From NCBI GenBank assembly GCA_000824825.2, contig LM655171.1, positions 117,691 to 181,690 on the forward strand: 64,000 nucleotides of DNA. The letters run 5' to 3'. Under the pieces are notes generated by a model. It made no database searches. It had not been told where the DNA came from and saw only the letters and a list, made by a program, of their open reading frames with translations. Numbering within the stretch: the stretch's first letter is position 1; the number at the start of each line of letters is the position of its first letter. The position numbers were made by a program, and so were the translations under genes. This document shows, piece by piece, positions 9,595 through 18,244 of this stretch. Origin of the DNA: Mesorhizobium sp. ORS 3324. GTDB lineage: Bacteria > Pseudomonadota > Alphaproteobacteria > Rhizobiales > Rhizobiaceae.

Positions 9595-10192
9595 GGCACA
9601 CCCCCTCTCCGGAAATGGAAACATGGCGTCGGCCGTCAGTTCCAGTCAAGCCAAGTCTAAGCCATGTTTCGATCGGTCTGTTTGCCAACTAGGAAATCAT
9701 GTCGATTGCGTTTCGGCGCAAATATGCCTGGTATCCAGAAATACCTCGACAAACGACAATCGCGCCGGCTGACGCGCGCTTCTGTGATTGCTTTCACATA
9801 CGCCGGGTGGACTTCGCACACAGATAGCGCACCGGGTGGCAACTGGCTCTGCTTCAATGCACGGGCCCGAATGGCTTCCAGGCCTGGAAATGGGTCGGTC
9901 CTCGGCAGGGAATTTCGATCACCTAGCCATTTTCAGATTTGCTGTCCGCGCGCTTCGGTCACCTCCCGCCGCGCGCGCGGACGGCGTTTCAAAGACCGGT
10001 CCGTGGCCGCCAGCGCGCTCCGATCCCGTTGCGAGGAAGTCGCCGGCTAATTTGATGCCTGCGGCACAGGTCTGGCGCTCGATCTTTGCCAAAGGCCATC
10101 GTGCTGCCGTAGACGCCACGAAAGGAGACCAGGCCTTGATCGAGCACGCACTTGTCATACAATTTCCGCTCAACGAGAGGCGGAATCGCATC
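9595..10192. other. Intergenic regulatory region between protease operon and regulator gene
   Basis: About 600 bp between divergent genes. Frames here are short or have unnatural composition (long Arg/Ser-rich runs), so I call no gene. It contains the perfect Crp-type palindrome at 9783-9798. The regulator frame stays open back to 9788, but the conserved protein begins only at 10193. Confidence 0.6.
9783..9798. promoter_or_regulatory. Crp-type binding site upstream of protease operon
   Basis: TGTGATTGCTTTCACA is a perfect TGTGA-N6-TCACA palindrome, the classical Crp consensus. It lies 189 bp upstream of the protease start (reverse strand) and about 395 bp upstream of the Crp-family gene (forward strand), so it could serve either. 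Confidence 0.7.
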
Positions 10193-10879
10193 ATGTCCAC
10201 AGCCGGCGCAGACGACAGGAGCTCGCTGTCGCGTCTGGCGCGGATCGATCCGCGTCATTTCGATCTGCTGTTTGCCGGCTGCAAGGTCGAACGCTATGCC
10301 GCCGGCCAGCACCTGTTCGTCCAGGAAGATGCGTCCGACCGCATCTATGGCGTGATGAGCGGCACCGTCGAAATTTCGCTCTACTCGCCGGGCGGACAGA
10401 AGCTGGTGGCCAACATCGAGCTCTCGCGCAGCCTCGTCGGCGAGATCGGCGCCCTTGACGGACGCCCGCGCACTGCAACCGCGATCTGTCTCACCGCTTG
10501 CGAGCTGGTTTCCCTCAGCCGGACACAACTCTTTGACCGCATTGAGAAAAATCCACCGCTGGCGCGCGCCATGATCGAGCTCCTATGCGCGCGGCTGCGC
10601 TGGGTCAGCGGCGAGCTCGGCGACCAGGCCTTCTTCGGCATCGAAGCCCGGCTGGCGAAGCGGCTGGTGTTCCTCGGTGAAGTCATGGCGGATGCTGCGG
10701 GCTGGATCCCGATCTCGCAGTCGGAGCTTGGCGAGTTCCTCGGCGCGACGCGCGAATCCGTCAACAAGACGCTCAACGACTGGCGCAACCGGCATATGAT
10801 CGCCATCAAACGCGGCGGGCTGCGCATCACCAATGCCGCCGCCCTGAACCAGATCGCCGAATCGCAGGACGACGACTGA
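10193..10879 (+). CDS. Crp/Fnr-family transcriptional regulator
   Basis: A 228-residue regulator with an N-terminal cyclic-nucleotide-binding domain (about 20-140) and a C-terminal winged helix. The phosphate-binding cassette reads GEIGALDGRPRTATA, keeping the Glu and Arg that hold the cAMP ribose-phosphate in E. coli CRP. The recognition helix TRESVNKTLNDW retains the Arg-Glu pair that reads TGTGA. No Fnr-type N-terminal cysteines are present, so oxygen sensing is unlikely. The conserved protein starts at the ATG at 10193. It converges on the P450/DyP gene with a 19-bp gap and is divergent from the protease operon; both targets have perfect TGTGA-N6-TCACA sites upstream, which supports local control. 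Confidence 0.88.
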   Translation: MSTAGADDRSSLSRLARIDPRHFDLLFAGCKVERYAAGQHLFVQEDASDRIYGVMSGTVEISLYSPGGQKLVANIELSRSLVGEIGALDGRPRTATAICLTACELVSLSRTQLFDRIEKNPPLARAMIELLCARLRWVSGELGDQAFFGIEARLAKRLVFLGEVMADAAGWIPISQSELGEFLGATRESVNKTLNDWRNRHMIAIKRGGLRITNAAALNQIAESQDDD

Positions 10880-10898
10880 GCGGTTTTTTTGACCCGAA

Positions 10899-13800
10899 TC
10901 AGAGCCGCGAAATCAGGTAGCGCAGCGCCGACCGGCTCGGCATGAAGAAGTAGCCGCCGCCCTTCGTGGTAACGAATTGCGGCATGTCCTTAAGCACCGT
11001 GACCTTTTCCCATGACGGGATCGAGAACCGGCCGCCGCCGTCGCGCGACCCAATCGTCGGATCCTTCTCGCCGACGAGACCTTGGAACGAGTTCGACGAA
11101 ACCCAGGTCTGCTGGATGAATTCGTACTGGCGCTCGATGTCGGCGTTGAGGCACATGAAGAGCAGCCCCTTCTCGACCTTACCGTTCCGGTCCTTCTTCT
11201 CATAGGTGCGGCCGACGCGCAGGATGCGGTGGCGCTTGCCGATCCGGATCTGCGTCTCGCGGTCCTCGCCGAGCGAATCGCGCGGATTGGAGCGGCGTAT
11301 ATGCGAGCCGAGCGGACAGCGAAGCCCCTGCGGGTCCTCGGCGCCGAGCGCGAAATCATTGTCGGCGCCGCGGCCCGGGCGGCCATCGGGGTTGCGCACC
11401 AGCGAGCTGCCGTCCTGCCAGCGCCCGAGCATCTTGGCGGCCACCCAGCGGGGCGTGATGGCGTCGTCGCCGGTCTCGCGCGCAGCCCGCGCGGCAGCCT
11501 GCTGGCAGTAGTCGTCGAACAGCTCGACATGTTGTTCGAACTGACGCACGACAAGGAAGGACCCGTTGCGGCCAAAGTCGCGCGGCGGTGGAGGCTGGCC
11601 GGGAATCTGCCGGTTCCGCCGCACCTGCGACAGGATGCCTGTGCGGTCCTGCGCCGCCTTTACGGAGGGCGAGGCCGGATAGAAGCCGTGCTCGTCGCGA
11701 TAGCCGAACAGGAACTCGCCTGGCGCGACCAGATGCATGGGCGCGGCACCCTTGTTGGCGCGCGACGTGCCCCTGACGACAGGCTGCGAGATACCGTCGG
11801 CGAAGCCGAAATGCTCATAGGCGCGCTGGCGATCCGGCCTGGCGTTGTTGCCAGCATGCTGAGATTTCGCGCCGTCCTTCTTCGCCTCGCGGTTCACCAC
11901 AAGCGGCAGTTCGGCGACGATCTTCATCCCGGCGCCCGTCGTCTTTCGCTTCGCGGCGGCAGCCTCGGCCTTGAGCACTGCCGGCTCCCCGGCATAGCAG
12001 ATGACGACCGCGTCGACCGGCGTCTTGGCCGAGCCCCACTGCCATTTGTCGGGCCCGTCCGGGCCGGTGTCGTCGAGGATGCGGCTGCGCTCCGGATTGC
12101 CCATGCCGTGCCGGAAGGCGGCTGGAAATGTGTCCAGCGGATCGTCGTCGACGCCGCCTTCCAGCCCGAGACGGCGAAGGCCGTTCGGACCGAAGGCCAC
12201 GGTCATGGCACGTGCGGCCGGAACGCCGTCGCCGAAGCTCGTCTGCTCGACGATGAAGTCCAGCCACGCTCTGCGTTGCACTGCCGGCAGGCCTTCCGGC
12301 ACCCGGATGGCCAGCATATGTGCATGGCCGAGCGCGCCGAACGGGCCGAAGAAGATGGATTGGATCTCGCCGGATTCCAGCTCTTCGACAGGCAAAGGAG
12401 CCGGCTCGCGGCTGGCAGCTGTTTCCGCCGGCCTCGCCTGCGGCCGCTGCAACGAGCCGAACAGACTCACCCAGTCTCGCGCCTCGTTGCCGGTGGCCGA
12501 GGCAATGCCGCGCCTAATCCTGGAATTGACGCGGATGCGCGTTGTGTTGAGATGGGGATAGGCCGAATACCAGAACAGCGTCGGCACCTGCTGGCGCCGT
12601 GCCCAGCGCTTGAAGCGGTCGCCGTCGCGCGCACCGTCGAGGAAGAGCCAGCGCGTACGCGGATAGCCTTCTGTGTTGCTCCACACCCCGGTCAGCCCGG
12701 CTGAGGCCTTGGCGATGAAGTCCTCCAGATAGCTTTCCCAGCTGCCGCCGTAGTTGGAGAAGAACACGAGCTTGTCGGTGCCCGGCAGCAGCACCCAGCG
12801 GGCGAAGTGAATGGTGTTGATGGTGGCGAGGAACCCCGGCCGGAACACTTTCTGCGCCGTGATCGAGATAAGGTAGAAGGAAAACCTCAGCGCCAGCCGC
12901 CGCAAGGTGCCGGCCTTCATCGTTGAGATCGCGGTGAGATGGTTCTGCGCCGCATGATCCTCGTTGGCGAGGATCTTGTCCAACGTGCCGATGTCGACCG
13001 GCGCGTTCTGCGGCCGGTCCTTGTCCTCGAGGCGCCGTAGGGCGAAGAAGCACAGACCAATGAGCAGCAAGGCAATGGCCAGCAGTCCCAGCACCGCCAG
13101 CAGAAGCGCCGTGCCGGCAATTGCGATGTTGGTGAAGGTGATGCCGTGCGGGTTTCCGAAGACGAGCACATAGGTCATTTGCCAGCAGGCAAGGATGACG
13201 ATCAGGACAGTGGCGAGCACCGCTGGCGCGAAGAGAGTCGTCGTCAGGGCCTGCCACCAGCGGCCCGGCGGCCGCTCCAGCAGGCTCTCGGCCGGCTCGA
13301 AGGCCCAGCCGAACTGTCCGAGGCATTGGACATGCCGGCGCGCCTCGGTCAGGACCGCAAGGGCGTTGCCGGTGCCGGCGCGCGGTTTCTCGACGATCTC
13401 GCGGACGGTATCGGCAAGCTTGGCTTCTGCCAGGATGCGGCGTACCGAATGGCCCGGCGTGCCTGAAAATACCAGCCCGGCCGTGCTGCCGAAGGACGGC
13501 GATATTTCGATGTGATGCTTCTTCAGGAAGTCTTCCAGCGACCCGCCGTCGGGCAGACCGCACACATCCCTGAAGATCGGCCTCAGCCGGTGGCCTATGG
13601 CTTGCGTGATGGCGCCGATGACATCGTCGGTACTGCCGTCGCCAGAGATTTCGAACACCAGCGCTCCGGTTTCGAGGCCCGATTTCTCGTCCTTGCCGGT
13701 GGCGGCGACGGCCAGGCTGGTGAAATGGATCGAGCCGACGTGGTCGAGCGCGCCACCCACCTCCTCGATCGCCGGATTGCCGAGGGCGCCGACCTTGTCG

Positions 13801-15182
13801 CGCACCGCGTCCAGCGGCACGGTGCGCCTAATCGGGCACACCACGGTGACCATGGACTGGTCGACTGTGCGGCAAAGCGGCTGGCGCTCGAAATCGACCT
13901 TAAGGTTCGCCGGATAGGCGCCGACATAGACCAGTTTGCCGGCTCTGCCCCGGGCACGACTGAGCTTCGGCTTGCCGAACAGGGCGCGAACGCATTCGCC
14001 GATCTGGATGCGGGCGATCTCGGCGCCGATGCACAGGTGAATGCCGTGGCCGAAAACCATGTAGTCGCGGTTTGGCCGCGATGTATCGAACTCGTCCGGC
14101 CGTTGCACGATTTCCGGATCGAACATTGCCGACAGCGTCGCCGGCATCACGACGGTTCCCGCCTTGACCAGGCGCTCGCGGCGCGTGCCCTTGCCGATGA
14201 TCGCGTCGCGCCTGGTGTAGCGCCAAGGCCCGACCCAGATCGGCTTGAAGCGCATCGCTTCCAGGATCGCCCGATCCAGTTTCCCGGTGTCGCCGCAGGC
14301 AATGGCCGCATCGACGGCCTGCCGCGCATCGGCGCGCGACAGGATCACGTCCAGGCAATTGCCCCCGGCAAGCACGTTGGTCGGCACGAAGCCGGCGATC
14401 ATGCCGAGCATGATGGAGTGGATGTCGGGCAGCGACAGGCGCTTCTGATCGAGCTGGGCGACAAGCCGCGCCAGCGGCCTATCGTCCTTCTCTTGCCTGT
14501 CCCGGATTGCGGCGATCGAACGGTCGATGACCTTGATCAGGCGATCACCGCCGACAACCGCGAGCTGGCGGGTGGTGGCATTGGCCATCGGATCGGAAAA
14601 GAACAGCGCGCTGAGCGCGATCGACCAGTTGGCGAATTCGGTCTCATCGTCGATCGAGAGGCCGAAATAGTCCCGGCAGATATGCACCGGCACGATCTTC
14701 ATCAGGCTGGCGACTGCATCGAATCCGGGACTGGCGCGGGTCATGATATCGCGCGAATGGCGCTCGGCGATCGGCCTGACCGCGGCCTCCACTTCCGACG
14801 GCGGGAAGGCGCTTAGCACGGCGGACTTCATCTGCCGGTAGGCTGCGCTGTCCTGCATGCCGAGAATGAAGTTCGAACCACGCGCCAGCTCGGTCATTTC
14901 CGGTCCGTAGGGCGTCTCGAACTCATCGCCGCGCTCCAGAATGTCGCGGACGTCTACGCCCTTCGTGACGAGGAGAAACCTCCTGCCTATGGCGAGGTTC
15001 GGGTGGAAGCGCCGCAGCAAGGCCAGCCACCAACGCGGATGATCTTCCACAAGGAACCTGGCTATGCGCGCCGACAGGCCCTTCGTGCGCAGCCGTTCGA
15101 TGTCGAATGGCGGCATCGCCGACACGGGACCCTGTTCTTTCTGGGCCTCGCGAATGCCTTTGAAATACTTCCACCTGATCAT
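10899..15182 (-). CDS. Cytochrome P450 / DyP-type peroxidase fusion with membrane segments
   Basis: A 1427-residue fusion. Residues 1-430 are a P450 with ExxR (Glu308-Arg311) and the haem loop FGHGIHLCIG (Cys384). The I-helix reads IAGFVPTNV, so the usual acidic residue before Thr is missing. Residues about 645-672 and 682-716 are two membrane segments. Residues about 780-895 form a conserved-looking unnamed module (INTIHFARW, NYGGSWESYL, RIRVNSRIRRG). The C-terminal 480 residues are a DyP peroxidase with GFADG (Asp1129) and the proximal haem ligand His1294 in GSHIRRSNPR. Two haems on one chain implies linked oxidative chemistry at the membrane; the substrate is unknown. The ATG at 15182 has only a weak G-rich ribosome site. 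A Crp-type palindrome lies 77 bp upstream. Confidence 0.85.
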   Translation of the reverse strand: MIRWKYFKGIREAQKEQGPVSAMPPFDIERLRTKGLSARIARFLVEDHPRWWLALLRRFHPNLAIGRRFLLVTKGVDVRDILERGDEFETPYGPEMTELARGSNFILGMQDSAAYRQMKSAVLSAFPPSEVEAAVRPIAERHSRDIMTRASPGFDAVASLMKIVPVHICRDYFGLSIDDETEFANWSIALSALFFSDPMANATTRQLAVVGGDRLIKVIDRSIAAIRDRQEKDDRPLARLVAQLDQKRLSLPDIHSIMLGMIAGFVPTNVLAGGNCLDVILSRADARQAVDAAIACGDTGKLDRAILEAMRFKPIWVGPWRYTRRDAIIGKGTRRERLVKAGTVVMPATLSAMFDPEIVQRPDEFDTSRPNRDYMVFGHGIHLCIGAEIARIQIGECVRALFGKPKLSRARGRAGKLVYVGAYPANLKVDFERQPLCRTVDQSMVTVVCPIRRTVPLDAVRDKVGALGNPAIEEVGGALDHVGSIHFTSLAVAATGKDEKSGLETGALVFEISGDGSTDDVIGAITQAIGHRLRPIFRDVCGLPDGGSLEDFLKKHHIEISPSFGSTAGLVFSGTPGHSVRRILAEAKLADTVREIVEKPRAGTGNALAVLTEARRHVQCLGQFGWAFEPAESLLERPPGRWWQALTTTLFAPAVLATVLIVILACWQMTYVLVFGNPHGITFTNIAIAGTALLLAVLGLLAIALLLIGLCFFALRRLEDKDRPQNAPVDIGTLDKILANEDHAAQNHLTAISTMKAGTLRRLALRFSFYLISITAQKVFRPGFLATINTIHFARWVLLPGTDKLVFFSNYGGSWESYLEDFIAKASAGLTGVWSNTEGYPRTRWLFLDGARDGDRFKRWARRQQVPTLFWYSAYPHLNTTRIRVNSRIRRGIASATGNEARDWVSLFGSLQRPQARPAETAASREPAPLPVEELESGEIQSIFFGPFGALGHAHMLAIRVPEGLPAVQRRAWLDFIVEQTSFGDGVPAARAMTVAFGPNGLRRLGLEGGVDDDPLDTFPAAFRHGMGNPERSRILDDTGPDGPDKWQWGSAKTPVDAVVICYAGEPAVLKAEAAAAKRKTTGAGMKIVAELPLVVNREAKKDGAKSQHAGNNARPDRQRAYEHFGFADGISQPVVRGTSRANKGAAPMHLVAPGEFLFGYRDEHGFYPASPSVKAAQDRTGILSQVRRNRQIPGQPPPPRDFGRNGSFLVVRQFEQHVELFDDYCQQAAARAARETGDDAITPRWVAAKMLGRWQDGSSLVRNPDGRPGRGADNDFALGAEDPQGLRCPLGSHIRRSNPRDSLGEDRETQIRIGKRHRILRVGRTYEKKDRNGKVEKGLLFMCLNADIERQYEFIQQTWVSSNSFQGLVGEKDPTIGSRDGGGRFSIPSWEKVTVLKDMPQFVTTKGGGYFFMPSRSALRYLISRL

Positions 15183-15258
15183 GCGCGTTCAAGCCCCCCG
15201 GCTGTCCACGTCATTGAGCCGGCAACCTCATGGCCTAGGTTTGCTTCGGTCCGGCGTA

Positions 15259-15274
15259 TGTGAATTCCATCACA
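15259..15274. promoter_or_regulatory. Crp-type binding site upstream of P450/DyP gene
   Basis: TGTGAATTCCATCACA is a second perfect TGTGA-N6-TCACA palindrome. It sits 77 bp upstream of the P450/DyP start, in the short gap between that gene and the end of the cyclase gene, a position compatible with activation. Confidence 0.75.
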
Positions 15275-15298
15275 GTCGTTTGTCTTCGGCCATGGTGA

Positions 15299-17080
15299 TC
15301 ATGCAATGGACTTGGCCTGGTCGAAATTGGCGATCAGGAAATTGTTTTTCGCTGCGTCAACGAACGGTATCCAACGAATTCTCTGCTCGGAAAAATCCGG
15401 ATGCCTGGTCGCGAAAATGGCAAGTTCCCGTTTGGCCTCGTCGCGGCGGCCGCTCCGCATCAGGGCGCCGATTTTCAGGAACCTGGCGTAGAAGTAGCCC
15501 GGCGAAAGCTTGAGCGAGCGGTCGGCGGCGGCGATTGCCGCCGCCCAGTCCTCGACGAAGCAGTATGCGACGGCCAGTTCGCCCAGATTGTGGAAGCGGT
15601 AGAGGTCGAACGGGCTGAGCCGCTCGGTGTCGAGGAAGAACGGGATCGCGCCGGCGGCATCGCCGAGCAGAAGGCGCGCGCTGCCCATCGCCGAGCGGGC
15701 GAAGGCAAAGCTCGGATTGATGTGGATCGCCTCAGCGAGATGCTCGGCAGCCGATGCCGGCTGGCCGCGCATGATGTCGGCGGCACCGAGATAGGCGTGC
15801 GGGCGCGCGTCGAGGCTATCCATCAGAAGCGCCTTGCGCGCGAACGCCTCGACCTTGTCGAGATCGTCGCTGTCGCCGAAGCGCAGCCAGGCTCGCCAGA
15901 AATACCACCATGACAGCTCGTTGAGCACGGCGCTGGAGTTCGGATCTTCCTGGTAGGCCTTGTCGAAGAACTCGAGCGCGATCTCGGTGTCGCGGCGCGT
16001 GCGCCTGTTCATGTGCCAGCGACCCCGCCGCACCAGTTGCCAGGTCTCCAGGCTCTCCCACGGCACCTGGAAGGTCCGCGCCTGCTCGGCCCGGTCGACT
16101 TCCTTGTCGAGGATCGAAACGATCTCGCTGCCGATCTGGTCGCGCAGGCTGAAGATGTCGACGAGGTCGCGGTCGAAGCGCTGCGACCAGACGAGACGTC
16201 CGTTCGACGCATCGGTGAGCGAGGCGTTGAGACGGATCTGCCCGCTGAAGCGCGCCAGCGAACCGCTGACGATGTAGCGCGCACCAAGCGCGTTGCCGAT
16301 GAGCCTGGTTCCGAGGCTGTCGTCGCGGAACTGGAAGCTGGAGCCCTTGGAAATCACCGAAAGCCAGCGTGTGTTGGAGAGGCCGTAGATGATGTCCTCG
16401 GCGACGCCGTCGGCCATGTAGCCGACATCAGGCTCGCTTCCGTCGCCCTGGAACGGCAGCACCGCGATCGCCGGCGGCCCTTTGGCGAAGGGTTTGTAAT
16501 GACCGGGAGCGGTGGGAATGGCGGCCAGCGGAGCGCCCGTCGCGGCACCGTTGCCGCCGCGCCCGGCTATCAGCACGCGCACCGGCAGGGCGATGTTCTT
16601 CAGCATGAACTCGCCAAGGTCGGTGAAGACCGCCGCCGTCTTGTCCTTCACGTGGTGCCATGTCGTCTCCGAAATGGCGAGGCCGTCATGCGGAGCGAAT
16701 TCCTGGAGCCGGGCCGCAATGTTGACGTCGTCGCCATAGAGGCGGCCCTCGCGGACGATGACGTCGCCGGTGTTGATGCCGGCCCGGAACGGCATGCGCA
16801 TGTCCTCGGCGACAGCGGCATTGAGCGTCATGATCCGATCCTGAAAATCGAAGGCTGCGCGCAACGCCTCGGTCGGATTGCCGAATTCGGCCATGATGCT
16901 GTCGCCGGCGACGCCGAAGGTGCGGCCACCAAAGGCGCCGCAGCTGTCGGTGATGATATCGCGCCTTTCCTCGAAGGCAGCGACGGCGAGCTCGTCGTCG
17001 ATGCCCATCAGCCGTGAAAAGCCCACGGCGTCGATAGAAATGATTGTCGCAAGCTGACGGGTATAGTTCCGTTCAGCCAT
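15299..17080 (-). CDS. Class III adenylate/guanylate cyclase with TPR region
   Basis: A 593-residue protein. The N-terminal catalytic domain (about 5-175) shows the metal aspartates Asp17 (SIDAVGFS) and Asp60 (AGDSIMAEF) and the transition-state residues Asn120 and Arg124 (GDDVNIAARL). The lysine that usually precedes the second metal Asp and contacts adenine is replaced (GVAGD), so base preference is not certain. The middle part (PPAIAVLPFQ onward) resembles the TolB-N-like domain common in rhizobial cyclases, and the C-terminus (about 365-560) is a TPR array. There is no membrane segment. The ATG at 17080 gives the normal start MAERNYTRQL; a longer start at 17125 is possible. It lies just upstream of the P450/DyP gene and probably feeds the neighbouring Crp-type regulator. 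Confidence 0.88.
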   Translation of the reverse strand: MAERNYTRQLATIISIDAVGFSRLMGIDDELAVAAFEERRDIITDSCGAFGGRTFGVAGDSIMAEFGNPTEALRAAFDFQDRIMTLNAAVAEDMRMPFRAGINTGDVIVREGRLYGDDVNIAARLQEFAPHDGLAISETTWHHVKDKTAAVFTDLGEFMLKNIALPVRVLIAGRGGNGAATGAPLAAIPTAPGHYKPFAKGPPAIAVLPFQGDGSEPDVGYMADGVAEDIIYGLSNTRWLSVISKGSSFQFRDDSLGTRLIGNALGARYIVSGSLARFSGQIRLNASLTDASNGRLVWSQRFDRDLVDIFSLRDQIGSEIVSILDKEVDRAEQARTFQVPWESLETWQLVRRGRWHMNRRTRRDTEIALEFFDKAYQEDPNSSAVLNELSWWYFWRAWLRFGDSDDLDKVEAFARKALLMDSLDARPHAYLGAADIMRGQPASAAEHLAEAIHINPSFAFARSAMGSARLLLGDAAGAIPFFLDTERLSPFDLYRFHNLGELAVAYCFVEDWAAAIAAADRSLKLSPGYFYARFLKIGALMRSGRRDEAKRELAIFATRHPDFSEQRIRWIPFVDAAKNNFLIANFDQAKSIA

Positions 17081-17481
17081 GGTCGAGCCCCCGGTCTCTA
17101 CTTTCGGGGCGACGTCCGCTCTCAAAACGCTTCGCCGCTCGCCGATGGAAGATCCTCGGCAGGCCCGGCGCCGTTGCCACCCTGTCAGGTCCGGAACTCT
17201 AACAGGGTCTTGCCAAAAGCTCTACCACGAACAGCTAATGGAACACGCCTTCGGTCCACCCCATGGTTAGTCGTTTGTTACCTGATGAAGAAGGTCGTAA
17301 AAACTTCCTTACATATTGGAATATCGAAGCTTTGTTTATTTCAGCTTATGCGAAATGAAGAAGGTGCCGGACTTGCCGGTCCGGCTGTGGCGCAAGGTGT
17401 TGCCCGCCCGTGGCGGAACCAATGGGCTGGGATTCGAGTTTCTCAGCGCACTCATGCCAACACGAGATTTGAGGGGCAGTC
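17081..17481. other. Intergenic region with AT-rich segment
   Basis: About 400 bp without a supportable gene. It contains an inverted repeat ACCCTGT / ACAGGGT (17179-17185 and 17202-17208) and an AT-rich stretch around 17295-17345 that may hold the promoter of the small secreted gene that follows. No TGTGA-N6-TCACA site is present, so the cyclase itself is not obviously under Crp control. Confidence 0.5.
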
Positions 17482-17739
17482 ATGCGCGCTGTTGTTTTGG
17501 CAAGCGGTATTGTGTTTTTCCTTGTCGGCGGGTCCGCTTTCGCAGCGGACGAACAGGCAGTGCCGCCGCAAAACGCCAAGAAGCTTTCGCAAATCCTCGC
17601 CAAGGTCGAGACGCGAAACGACTTCCGCTATGTGAAGGAGGTCGACTGGAGCAGCGACGGCTATACCGTCACCTACTACACGACCGACAAGGCCAAGGTT
17701 CAAATCACCTACGATCCGGTGACCGCAGAGCCTAAGTAA
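17482..17739 (+). CDS. Small secreted PepSY-like protein
   Basis: An 85-residue protein with a clear signal peptide (MRAVVLASGIVFFLVGGSAFA, cleaved before ADEQ). The mature part of about 64 residues contains KKLSQILAKVETRNDF and an alternating strand segment (YTVTYYTTDKAKVQITYDP) in the style of PepSY domains, which often inhibit proteases or act as periplasmic chaperone-like modules. A GAGGGG sequence lies just upstream of the ATG. Function is not known beyond the fold similarity. Confidence 0.75.
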   Translation: MRAVVLASGIVFFLVGGSAFAADEQAVPPQNAKKLSQILAKVETRNDFRYVKEVDWSSDGYTVTYYTTDKAKVQITYDPVTAEPK

Positions 17740-17822
17740 CCGCCTGGGTTCTGCCGCCCTGCCAATGCTTGCGTCAACGCGTGTTTGATGGCTGACTGCG
17801 CGCCGTGATTGCGGGCAGGGCA

Positions 17823-18225
17823 ATGATCGGCTACGCCCTGAAGCGTATGCTGATGGTGCTTGCGGGCTGTCTGGTCGCGGTGCTCGTCGGGTTGATCGCG
17901 CTGGTCGCGATCTACGTCGTGCTGAGTTCGCTGCCCAACGCTCCAGGCTTATTTCGGGCTGATGCAGTTCACGCCCGTCGCGGTGCTCGTGGACACTGGT
18001 CTTCGCCCGATCGCCGAGTTCTTTTCGCTGCGGGGCTTTTGGCTGCACGTGCTGTTCGGCGCCGCCGCGGCTGCTGGCGGCTTCATGCTGCTCTGGCCTG
18101 ATGAGCAGGACAGCCCGGAACGCTGGGCCGACATGGGCATCATCGCCGGCGCCGGTCTGGTCGCCGGCCTGGTCTACTGGCTGATCGCCGGGCGCGACGC
18201 CGGCTTCCGCCGCCCGCTCACCTGA
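17823..18225 (+). pseudogene. Frameshifted small membrane protein
   Basis: A frame beginning with ATG at 17823 encodes a hydrophobic N-terminus (MIGYALKRMLMVLAGCLVAV and onward to LSSLPNA). The same kind of sequence then continues in another frame from about 17944 (QAYFGLMQFTPVAVLVDTG) to a stop at 18225. Removing one C near 17943 joins the two into a 133-residue protein with three membrane segments. Neither half looks complete alone. The product family is not recognised. This may be a real single-base insertion or a sequencing error. Confidence 0.6.
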
Positions 18226-18244
18226 AGCAACGCTGAAACGCCGC

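Noticed and set aside
17179..17208. Possible SRP RNA, from the GTCAGGTCCGGAA core
   Set aside because: Only the short core resembles SRP RNA; the following bases do not form the conserved asymmetric loop, and the arms are a simple 7-bp inverted repeat.
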